DNA of 7,637 nt from an uncultured Ruminococcus sp. GTDB taxonomy: Bacteria > Bacillota_A > Clostridia > Oscillospirales > Ruminococcaceae. A program made the translations under genes and the position numbers. The stretch lies in assembly GCA_947303535.1 (NCBI GenBank), contig CAMYYQ010000040.1:1-7637 (forward strand), written 5' to 3'. Shown here piece by piece: positions 1 through 4,939 of the stretch (position 1 is the first letter of the stretch; every line of letters begins with the position of its first letter). Below the pieces are notes generated by a model, which saw only the letters and a program-made list of their open reading frames with translations, was not told the DNA's origin and did no database searches.

Positions 1-10
1 GCTGCTCCGC

Positions 11-21
11 TACCTTTTTTT
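11..21 (+). terminator. Possible 3' end of an upstream terminator (truncated)
   Basis: A run of seven T follows a GC-containing stretch (GCTGCTCCGCTACC) at the very left edge. This could be the 3' arm and U-tract of a rho-independent terminator whose 5' arm lies outside the window. No hairpin can be completed from the visible sequence, so this is only a suggestion. Confidence 0.25.
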
Positions 22-38
22 GTAAACTGTCTCACATC

Positions 39-56
39 TATTGTAATCCTACAATA
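39..56. promoter_or_regulatory. 18-bp palindrome upstream of the first operon, candidate operator
   Basis: TATTGTA-ATCC-TACAATA is a perfect inverted repeat with 7-bp arms and a 4-bp spacer. Its centre lies about 70 bp upstream of the predicted transcription start near 118. That distance suits an activator site better than a blocking repressor. The shape resembles a dimeric regulator operator, but I do not recognise it as the consensus of a specific family. Confidence 0.35.
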
Positions 57-82
57 TTTATCAATAAATTGAGCCGAGTATA

Positions 83-111
83 TTGCTATTTCTCGAATTA
101 TATGTTATAAT
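83..111 (+). promoter_or_regulatory. Sigma-A-type promoter with extended -10 for the small-protein/dockerin operon
   Basis: The -35 box TTGCTA (83-88) and the consensus -10 box TATAAT (106-111) are 17 bp apart. A TG dinucleotide at 103-104 gives the extended -10 form TGnTATAAT. The predicted start lies near 118, which leaves a leader of only about 17 nt, so transcription begins almost at the ribosome binding site. No other good promoter is visible before the terminator at 1690-1725, so the three genes are probably co-transcribed from here. Confidence 0.75.
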
Positions 112-118
112 ATTTTTT

Positions 119-126
119 GGAAGGAG
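119..126 (+). promoter_or_regulatory. Ribosome binding site that sets the start of the first gene
   Basis: GGAAGGAG lies 8 nt before the ATG at 135. An in-frame TTG at 117 would place the ribosome binding site inside the coding sequence, so that earlier start is an artefact. Confidence 0.85.
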
Positions 127-134
127 CTGATAAA

Positions 135-398
135 ATGCAGAAAAAAACTGCTAAAATAATTACCGCTCTTATGTCAGTTACATTATCATTAACTATCATG
201 TTTTCCGAATGTTTTACAGCTTATGCCGCAGACGGTACTAAAAAATCAGGTATTTCCAAGGGCATTATTATTGCTGTAATGGTGGCAATATTTATTGTCG
301 CTGCGATCATTTCGGGATTTGTGTCATTCAGGCTTCAAAAGAACAAATTAAAAAGATCATCAGACAAAAACAATTCTTCCGAGAATAAAGATAAATGA
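135..398 (+). CDS. Small exported membrane-anchored protein of unknown function (87 aa)
   Basis: I do not recognise a family. The protein opens with a Lys-rich n-region (MQKK), a hydrophobic stretch at about residues 8-24 and an AYAA site, so a signal peptide cut near residue 32 is likely. A short polar segment (about 33-42) follows. Then comes one strong transmembrane helix (about 43-65, rich in Ile, Val and Ala), and a basic, Ser/Asn/Lys-rich tail (66-87) that would face the cytoplasm. If the signal is cleaved, the mature protein is a roughly 55-residue single-span peptide with only about ten residues outside. If it is not cleaved, the protein is a two-helix hairpin. It is first in an operon with an acidic cytoplasmic protein and an exported dockerin protein, which hints at a cell-surface role. 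That role is inference only. The ATG at 135 was chosen because GGAAGGAG precedes it. Confidence 0.75.
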   Translation: MQKKTAKIITALMSVTLSLTIMFSECFTAYAADGTKKSGISKGIIIAVMVAIFIVAAIISGFVSFRLQKNKLKRSSDKNNSSENKDK

Positions 399-403
399 TA
401 TAC

Positions 404-409
404 AGGAGG
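404..409 (+). promoter_or_regulatory. Ribosome binding site that sets the start of the second gene
   Basis: A consensus AGGAGG lies 9 nt before the ATG at 419. An upstream in-frame ATG at 395 overlaps the previous stop codon as ATGA. It has no Shine-Dalgarno of its own and would put this AGGAGG inside the gene. The start at 419 is therefore preferred. Confidence 0.8.
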
Positions 410-418
410 CTGTTTCTT

Positions 419-697
419 ATGGATATAGACCTTTATATTGATTTCGTATATCATGGCTTTTATCGGCTTGATGACATAGAAGAACGCTTTGATGAGTATC
501 GTTCAATGGCGATAGAGCGATCAAGTGATCTTGAAGATGACGAAGTTATTCTTTTTGCAATATATGGTTTTGAAGAAGAAACAGAGAGATTTATATATGC
601 CAATTTCATGCTCCGCAGACTTAAACGCGACCAATACGCGCGAGTATGCGAAAGGCTTTCAAAATTATGCAGATTATTCTGCATAGGAAATGGTTAG
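419..697 (+). CDS. Unrecognised small acidic cytoplasmic protein (92 aa)
   Basis: I recognise no family or motif. The protein has no signal peptide or transmembrane helix. Residues 1-58 are acidic and rich in aromatics (MDIDLYIDFVYHGFYRL, then many Asp and Glu). The C-terminal third (about 65-86) is basic, with Arg/Lys clusters and three Cys (residues 77, 84 and 88). This gives the chain a strong charge asymmetry and a mostly helical look. It begins 20 nt after the membrane protein and ends 11 nt before the dockerin gene, so it is probably co-translated with both. Possible roles are a cytoplasmic partner of the first gene's basic tail or a small regulator; neither is demonstrated. It is likely a real gene because of its consensus ribosome binding site and tight operon spacing. 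Confidence 0.65.
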   Translation: MDIDLYIDFVYHGFYRLDDIEERFDEYRSMAIERSSDLEDDEVILFAIYGFEEETERFIYANFMLRRLKRDQYARVCERLSKLCRLFCIGNG

Positions 698-700
698 GTG
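696..700 (+). promoter_or_regulatory. Ribosome binding site that sets the start of the dockerin gene
   Basis: AGGTG lies 8 nt before the ATG at 709. An in-frame ATG at 646 lies inside the preceding gene, lacks a Shine-Dalgarno, and would place 21 residues ahead of a normal signal peptide. Confidence 0.65.
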
Positions 701-708
701 AAACTATA

Positions 709-1686
709 ATGATTAAAAATACCATGGCAGTTGCTGTATCAGCGTTGTTACTGTCTGGAGCTTCAATAGCGGCTTTTTCCGCTGCGACTATAAAGCCGAA
801 CGAGTCAGCTGACGCAAATAATGTTGGTGCATCAGCAGCTTCGACAACAACTGTTTCGACCGCAGCAGCATCAACAAGCACAACGACTACTACTGCTGAA
901 CCAACTACCGAACCCACTACATTAAAAACATATTATATAAAATTCCTTGATTTTGACGGTAAACTCTTAACTACACTTGCAGTTGAGGACGGTGATCCGA
1001 TAAATTATGATGCAGTTGATATAAAATCATTGCATAAGCATATTGATGTCAATACCGAACAGGATTTCTCGTCATGGGATATAAAGCCTGATTTTGCAGA
1101 TTCGGACTATACTATCCACGCACTTTCCAAAACTGCCACAATAACACTTAAATCTACTCCTAAGAAATACAGATACTTCTCAACAAAGGGTAATGTTTCG
1201 CTCAAAGGCCTTGACGTTGCCATAAAGATGTCAGTTCAGACTCCACATAAAGACAAAAACGGAAACTACATAACGGAAGAAAGCACAATTAACGTATCAG
1301 AGAGCTGTATAGCTAAACCTTCATCTCTTTCGGAGGCATTTGCCAAGGGTGATAAAGCTACTATCTCTGTATACCCTATAGGTGACCAGAAAGCTTTATG
1401 CTCCTTTGATATCATCTGCTACAGAGACCTCGGCGATGTCAATGAAGACGGCAATATCAACTCTGCTGATGCTTCAAAAGTCCTGAATTTATATGCAGGA
1501 ATGGCTGCCTCTCAAAATCCTTCCGTTTCTGATAAATTAATAAAGCTTTCTGACGTTAATATGGACGGTCAGTTAGACTCACATGATGCTTCTCTTATTC
1601 TTAAATACTACGCACAGGCTTCTATAGATCCAAATTTCTTCGACTGGGAAGATATTCTTGACTATGATGCACTCAATATAAAATAA
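709..1686 (+). CDS. Exported dockerin protein with Thr-rich linker, no catalytic domain (325 aa)
   Basis: Residues 1-25 form a signal peptide (MIKN n-region, Ala/Leu-rich core, probable cut after AFSA). Residues 41-72 form a low-complexity Ser/Thr/Ala linker ending in TTEPTT. Residues 76-139 resemble the InlB B-repeat/Listeria-Bacteroides repeat fold (FLDFDGKLL, then SSWDI and ADSDYTIHAL). Residues 140-239 are beta-rich and may be a bacterial Ig-like domain; this is a weaker call. Residues 243-264 and 282-303 are two dockerin Ca-binding loops, DVNEDGNINSAD and DVNMDGQLDSHD, each with Asp/Asn at loop positions 1, 3, 5, 9 and 12. An acidic 20-residue tail follows. Type I-like dockerins bind cohesins, so the protein should dock on a scaffoldin or cell-surface cohesin outside the cell. 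No glycoside hydrolase or other enzyme domain is visible, so an adhesion or structural role is more likely than catalysis. It is last in a three-gene operon. Confidence 0.85.
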   Translation: MIKNTMAVAVSALLLSGASIAAFSAATIKPNESADANNVGASAASTTTVSTAAASTSTTTTTAEPTTEPTTLKTYYIKFLDFDGKLLTTLAVEDGDPINYDAVDIKSLHKHIDVNTEQDFSSWDIKPDFADSDYTIHALSKTATITLKSTPKKYRYFSTKGNVSLKGLDVAIKMSVQTPHKDKNGNYITEESTINVSESCIAKPSSLSEAFAKGDKATISVYPIGDQKALCSFDIICYRDLGDVNEDGNINSADASKVLNLYAGMAASQNPSVSDKLIKLSDVNMDGQLDSHDASLILKYYAQASIDPNFFDWEDILDYDALNIK

Positions 1687-1689
1687 GTT

Positions 1690-1725
1690 AAAAATGTCCT
1701 GATTTACGGGACATTTTTTATTTTT
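1690..1725 (+). terminator. Rho-independent terminator of the dockerin operon
   Basis: AAAAATGTCC (1690-1699) pairs with GGACATTTTT (1709-1718) around a 9-nt loop, and the T-rich tract TTTTTTATTTTT follows. It starts 4 nt after the stop codon and separates this operon from glyA. Confidence 0.85.
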
Positions 1726-1747
1726 CGGATTTTTTTGTTGATACCTA

Positions 1748-1776
1748 TTGAAATTTTTTGAGAAATAATGTATAAT
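1748..1776 (+). promoter_or_regulatory. Sigma-A-type promoter of glyA
   Basis: TTGAAA (1748-1753) and consensus TATAAT (1771-1776) are separated by 17 bp. The predicted start is near 1783, giving a leader of about 47 nt. A nearby TTGATA at 1738 is 27 bp from the -10 box and is too far to serve. Confidence 0.8.
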
Positions 1777-1786
1777 AAAAAAGTAA

Positions 1787-1804
1787 TGCATTTGCGCAAA
1801 TTCA
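1787..1804. promoter_or_regulatory. Palindrome just downstream of the glyA start, candidate operator
   Basis: ATTTGCGCAAAT (1790-1801) is a perfect 12-bp palindrome. It extends to TGCATTTGCGCAAATTCA (1787-1804), with one mismatched pair at the third position from each end. It lies at about +5 to +22 of the predicted transcript, where a bound repressor would block transcription. The regulator is unknown. Confidence 0.4.
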
Positions 1805-1829
1805 CTAATTATTTAAAGGAGTGCTAATA

Positions 1830-3068
1830 ATGTACAACGATCTTATGGATTCAATCGGCTTCGTAAAGGGTTACGATCCTGCTGTAGGCGAGGCTATGGG
1901 TAAAGAGCTTGCTCGTCAGCAGAGAAATCTTGAGCTCATCGCAAGCGAAAATATAGTTTCCCCTGCTGTTATGGCTGCTATGGGAAGCGTTTTAACAAAT
2001 AAGTATGCTGAGGGTTATCCCGGAAAGCGTTACTACGGCGGATGTCAGTGTGTTGATGAGGTTGAGGCTATCGCTATCGAGAGAGCCTGCAAGCTCTTCG
2101 GTGCTAAGTTTGCAAACGTTCAGCCACACTCAGGTGCTCAGGCTAACACAGCTGTATACTTTGCTGTTCTTCAGCCAGGTGATACAGTTCTCGGTATGAG
2201 CCTTGCTGACGGCGGTCACCTTACACACGGTTCACCTGTTAACCTCTCAGGTAAATACTTCAACTTTGTTTCTTACGGTCTTGATGATGAAACAGAGATG
2301 ATAAACTACGATACAGTACAGGCTCTCGCAAATGAGCACAAGCCAAAGCTCATCGTTGCAGGTGCAAGTGCTTATCCAAGAGCTATCGACTTCAAGAGAC
2401 TTCGTGAGATCGCTGATTCAGTAGGAGCACTCCTTATGGTAGATATGGCTCACATCGCAGGTCTTGTTGCAGCAGGCTGCCACCAGTCACCTGTTCCATA
2501 TGCTCATATAACAACAACTACAACTCATAAGACTCTCCGTGGACCAAGAGGCGGACTTATCCTCACAAATGATGAGGCACTCGCTAAGAAGATCAACTCT
2601 GCTATCTTCCCGGGAACACAGGGCGGTCCTCTTATGCACGTTATCGCAGGCAAGGCTCTCAAGCCGGAGTTCAAGGATTACCAGCAGAGAATAGTTAAGA
2701 ACGCTAAGGCTCTTGCTGACGGACTCCTCAAGAGAGGCTTCAATCTCGTATCAGGCGGTACTGACAACCACCTCATGCTCGTTGATCTCCGTCCTTTCAA
2801 CATCACAGGTAAGGAGCTTGAGCATAGACTTGACGAGGTTTATATCACAGTAAACAAGAACGCTATCCACAATGATCCTGAGAAGCCTTTTGTAACAAGC
2901 GGTATCCGTATCGATACTCCTGCTGTTACAACAAGAGGTCTCGGTGTTGAGGAAATGGAGAAGATCGCTGAGTACATTTACCTCTGTGCTACAGATTTTG
3001 AAGCTAAGGCTGACGAGATCCGTGCGGGCGTAAACGCTATCTGCGAGAAGTTCCCACTTTATAAGTAA
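1830..3068 (+). CDS. glyA: Serine hydroxymethyltransferase
   Basis: This cytoplasmic PLP enzyme interconverts serine plus tetrahydrofolate with glycine plus 5,10-methylene-tetrahydrofolate, the main source of one-carbon units. The 412-residue length is normal for bacterial GlyA. Visible family landmarks are [15 protein letters not shown] near the N terminus and [15 protein letters not shown] in the substrate/folate region. [11 protein letters not shown] contains the cofactor-contacting Asp and His. [14 protein letters not shown] holds the Schiff-base lysine at residue 234. The ATG at 1830 is preferred over an in-frame GTG at 1821, because that GTG overlaps the ribosome binding site AAAGGAG (1815-1821). 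The gene is monocistronic by appearance, with its own promoter and a strong terminator. Codon use is strongly biased (AAG, ATC, GGT, CTC) compared with its neighbours, consistent with high expression. Confidence 0.98.
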   Translation: MYNDLMDSIGFVKGYDPAVGEAMGKELARQQRNLELIASENIVSPAVMAAMGSVLTNKYAEGYPGKRYYGGCQCVDEVEAIAIERACKLFGAKFANVQPHSGAQANTAVYFAVLQPGDTVLGMSLADGGHLTHGSPVNLSGKYFNFVSYGLDDETEMINYDTVQALANEHKPKLIVAGASAYPRAIDFKRLREIADSVGALLMVDMAHIAGLVAAGCHQSPVPYAHITTTTTHKTLRGPRGGLILTNDEALAKKINSAIFPGTQGGPLMHVIAGKALKPEFKDYQQRIVKNAKALADGLLKRGFNLVSGGTDNHLMLVDLRPFNITGKELEHRLDEVYITVNKNAIHNDPEKPFVTSGIRIDTPAVTTRGLGVEEMEKIAEYIYLCATDFEAKADEIRAGVNAICEKFPLYK

Positions 3069-3082
3069 TCAATGATTATACA

Positions 3083-3112
3083 GGGACGGACAGGCTGTCC
3101 GTCCCGTTTTTT
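3083..3112 (+). terminator. Strong rho-independent terminator of glyA
   Basis: GGGACGGAC (3083-3091) pairs perfectly with GTCCGTCCC (3097-3105) around the loop AGGCT, and is followed by G and six T. The GC-rich 9-bp stem (11 bp of symmetry on paper) makes it the strongest terminator in the window. It ends only about 9 nt before the next start codon. Confidence 0.92.
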
Positions 3113-3121
3113 ATTAGTTTT

Positions 3122-3472
3122 ATGGATTTTTATATAAATTCACTTTATCTTTGTGTTAAAGACATGGATAGAGCAATAGCCTTTTATGAGGATTTCTTTG
3201 AACGGACAGTCACAGAAAGAAGCGAGATTTACTCTGTTTTCGATATAAACGGATTCAGGCTCGGTTTGTTTGCCTTTAAAAAGAAGAGTGAACCTCATAT
3301 TTTCGGCAGCAATTGTCTGCCGAGTATTAATGTTGAAAGTCTTGAATGCCTGAAAGAAAAGCTCAAGGATAAAGAAATATGTTTTCCGTTAACTCAAATC
3401 GGTAATAATTGGGTAGCTGAATTCGTTGATTCTGAGGGAAATCATATAGAAATAACTGCACCTGTAAAATAA
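3122..3472 (+). CDS. VOC/glyoxalase-superfamily protein lacking most metal ligands (116 aa)
   Basis: The opening INSLYLCVKDMDRAIAFYEDFF is the typical first beta-alpha unit of the vicinal oxygen chelate fold. VAEFVDSEGNHIEIT (98-112) is the typical last strand pair with the DP/SEGN turn. The length of about 116 residues fits one two-module VOC chain, which normally dimerises. In metal-dependent members, His/Glu ligands sit at four positions. By eye these are Ser7, Gly48, Ser68 and Glu110 here, so only the last is kept and classical glyoxalase I activity is unlikely. The substrate is unknown; ligand binding or antibiotic-binding roles occur in this superfamily. No Shine-Dalgarno precedes the ATG at 3122, yet a later start would remove the first beta-strand. 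It ends 17 nt before rarA, suggesting co-transcription. Confidence 0.8.
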   Translation: MDFYINSLYLCVKDMDRAIAFYEDFFERTVTERSEIYSVFDINGFRLGLFAFKKKSEPHIFGSNCLPSINVESLECLKEKLKDKEICFPLTQIGNNWVAEFVDSEGNHIEITAPVK

Positions 3473-3489
3473 AAGGAAGGAGAACTGAA

Positions 3490-4764
3490 ATGTCTGCACC
3501 GTTAGCTGATAAAATACGCCCCAAAACTCTTGCCGATGTGGTCGGTCAGGAGCATATCCTCGCAGAGGGCAAGCCACTACGACGTATAATCGAGAGCGGT
3601 ACTGTCCCCAATATGATATTCTACGGACCGTCAGGCGTGGGAAAGACCACTGTCGCACGTATAATCGCCGAAAACTGCGGAATGTCGCTGTACAAGCTTA
3701 ACGGAACTAACGCTTCCCTGTCAGATATCAAGGACGTTGTTGCTGATATCGGCACATTCGGCAGCGAAAACGGTATCCTGCTTTATCTTGACGAGATACA
3801 GTACTTAAATAAAAAGCAGCAGCAAAGTCTCCTTGAATACATTGAAAATGGTGATATCACGCTGATTGCTTCAACTACGGAAAATCCTTATTTTGCAGTT
3901 TATAACGCTGTAATAAGCCGAAGTACTGTATTTGAATTCAAGCCTGTTACTGCTGAACAGCTGATACCTGCAATAAAACGTGCATTCAGCATAATGTCCG
4001 AAGAAAACGGATATGAGATAATTTCTTCCGATGAAATAATCACTAAAATTGCTTACAGCTGCGGCGGTGATGTCCGTAAAGCTATGAATACAGCGGAGCT
4101 TGCCGTAGTATGCGGCGAGCCATCAGACGGAAAAGTAACCGTTACCGATGACTCTCTTGAAGTCCTTGCACAGCGCAGTAATATGCGTTATGACCGTGAC
4201 GGTGACCAGCACTACGATATTCTTTCCGCATTCCATAAATCTGTGCGCGGTTCTGACGAAAATGCAGCTCTTCACTATGCCGCACGTCTTATTGCAGCAG
4301 GTGATATAATATCTCTGTGCAGACGTATGCTTTGCATTGCCTCTGAGGACGTGGGGCTCGCCTACCCTATGGCTGTCCCGATCGTCAAGGCTTGTGTTGA
4401 TTCAGCTTTACAGCTTGGACTTCCCGAAGCAAAGCTCCCTATTGCGGAAGCTATAATACTTATGGCGACCGCACCTAAGTCAAACAGCGCCTGCATGGCA
4501 ATCGATGCTGCTTTAGAAGATATAAAGAGCTGTGATGCTCTGGACTTTCCACGTCACTTGCAAAATGTCCACTTTGACGGAAAAGGCGCAAAGGTCGTAG
4601 GTCAGCATTATCTGTATCCCCACAACTTTCCAAATCATTATGTAAAACAGCAGTATCTGCCAGACGCTCTCAAAGACCGTGTTTATTATCATTTCGGCGA
4701 AAACAAACAGGAGCAGTCAGCATATATCTATAGGCAAAAACTGCTTAATGGAACTGGTAAATAA
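3490..4764 (+). CDS. rarA: Replication-associated recombination protein A (RarA/MgsA), AAA+ ATPase
   Basis: RarA is a conserved AAA+ ATPase related to clamp-loader subunits that acts at stalled replication forks with SSB and RecA. The 424-residue length is normal. The N terminus ADKIRPKTLADVVGQEHIL is the family signature. Walker A is GPSGVGKTT (46-54) and Walker B is LLYLDEI (97-103). Sensor 1 lies in TLIASTTENPYF (124-135), the likely arginine finger is Arg144 in SRSTVF, and sensor 2 is in GGDVRKAMN. The C-terminal half contains YDRDGDQHYDILSAFHKSVRGSDENAAL-type sequence and SEDVGLAYP, typical of the MgsA tetramerisation region. All key catalytic residues are present. The ribosome binding site GGAAGGAG stands 7 nt before the ATG. 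It lies downstream of the VOC gene with a 17-nt gap and is followed by a terminator. Confidence 0.96.
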   Translation: MSAPLADKIRPKTLADVVGQEHILAEGKPLRRIIESGTVPNMIFYGPSGVGKTTVARIIAENCGMSLYKLNGTNASLSDIKDVVADIGTFGSENGILLYLDEIQYLNKKQQQSLLEYIENGDITLIASTTENPYFAVYNAVISRSTVFEFKPVTAEQLIPAIKRAFSIMSEENGYEIISSDEIITKIAYSCGGDVRKAMNTAELAVVCGEPSDGKVTVTDDSLEVLAQRSNMRYDRDGDQHYDILSAFHKSVRGSDENAALHYAARLIAAGDIISLCRRMLCIASEDVGLAYPMAVPIVKACVDSALQLGLPEAKLPIAEAIILMATAPKSNSACMAIDAALEDIKSCDALDFPRHLQNVHFDGKGAKVVGQHYLYPHNFPNHYVKQQYLPDALKDRVYYHFGENKQEQSAYIYRQKLLNGTGK

Positions 4765-4767
4765 ACT

Positions 4768-4795
4768 ATCCGCAGCTCAGTCTGCGGATTTTTTG
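4768..4795 (+). terminator. Rho-independent terminator after rarA
   Basis: ATCCGCAG (4768-4775) pairs with CTGCGGAT (4782-4789) around the 6-nt loop CTCAGT, and the T-run continues to 4794. It starts 3 nt after the rarA stop codon. Confidence 0.88.
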
Positions 4796-4847
4796 TCAAG
4801 ATACATAATTTTTTCGTATTTAACGTCAATTATTTAGTCTTGACAAA
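4792..4847. repeat. 10-bp inverted repeat spanning the pheB-hom upstream region
   Basis: TTTGTCAAGA (4792-4801) and TCTTGACAAA (4838-4847) are perfect reverse complements separated by 36 bp. The right arm contains the -35 box and the left arm overlaps the rarA terminator tail. A third GTCAA copy lies at 4825-4829, exactly 30 bp from the GTCAA in the left arm. This could be a set of operator half-sites or chance similarity to the -35 consensus. Confidence 0.3.
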
Positions 4848-4868
4848 TCTTCAAAAAAATGGTATAGT
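4840..4868 (+). promoter_or_regulatory. Strong sigma-A-type promoter of the pheB-hom operon
   Basis: A perfect -35 box TTGACA (4840-4845) and -10 box TATAGT (4863-4868) are separated by 17 bp. The predicted start is near 4875, giving a leader of about 65 nt that contains a palindrome and a hairpin at the ribosome binding site. Confidence 0.85.
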
Positions 4869-4878
4869 AATTAAGTAA

Positions 4879-4892
4879 TGTACAATTGTTCA
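4879..4892. promoter_or_regulatory. Palindrome at the pheB-hom transcription start, candidate operator
   Basis: ACAATTGT (4882-4889) is a perfect palindrome. With one mismatched pair it extends to TGTACAATTGTTCA (4879-4892), at about +5 to +18 of the predicted transcript. Binding of a repressor here, perhaps the HTH-ACT protein encoded next, would block transcription. That is inference from position. Confidence 0.4.
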
Positions 4893-4906
4893 CCACTGAC
4901 GGACTG

Positions 4907-4932
4907 TTTTTTTAGATTACTCTAAAAAGGTG
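4907..4932 (+). promoter_or_regulatory. Hairpin able to cover the pheB ribosome binding site
   Basis: TTTTTAGA (4909-4916) pairs perfectly with TCTAAAAA (4921-4928) around the loop TTAC, and G-U pairs can extend the stem through GGT (4929-4931). The right arm runs into the Shine-Dalgarno sequence AGGTG (4928-4932), 7 nt before the ATG at 4940. The stem is nearly all A-U and weak, so it could tune translation without switching it off firmly. Confidence 0.4.
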
Positions 4933-4939
4933 ATTTCTT

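Noticed and set aside
56..69. ATTTAT-CA-ATAAAT palindrome near the first promoter
   Set aside because: All arm bases are A or T in a very AT-rich stretch, so chance symmetry is likely.
646..708. Longer N terminus for the dockerin protein starting at an ATG at 646
   Set aside because: It would overlap the upstream gene by 52 nt, has no Shine-Dalgarno, and would bury the signal peptide behind 21 residues.
621..917. Minus-strand open frame encoding a Val/Ala-rich 98-residue protein
   Set aside because: It is the antisense reading of the Thr/Ser/Ala-rich linker of the dockerin protein. Its composition is an artefact of that low-complexity DNA, and it has no ribosome binding site.
1787..1804. 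CcpA cre site at the glyA palindrome
   Set aside because: The TG...CA ends are 18 bp apart, not 14, and the central bases are GC where cre sites have CG.
2005..2199. 64-residue open frame inside glyA
   Set aside because: It is an out-of-frame shadow of the strongly conserved and codon-biased glyA gene.
3303..3323. 7-bp GC-rich inverted repeat (TCGGCAG / CTGCCGA) inside the VOC gene
   Set aside because: It lies in coding sequence, has no T-run after it, and is explained by the codons of the FGSNCLPS segment. A regulatory role has no support.
4878..4925. Short reading frame MYNCSPLTDCFFRLL in the pheB leader, a possible attenuation leader peptide
   Set aside because: It has only one Thr codon and no Ile or Phe bias beyond two Phe. 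It has no ribosome binding site, since transcription is predicted to start about 3 nt before it. No terminator/antiterminator pair could be folded.
4875..4939. T-box or amino-acid riboswitch in the pheB-hom leader
   Set aside because: The leader is only about 65 nt and lacks a T-box sequence, a specifier stem or a convincing terminator hairpin.
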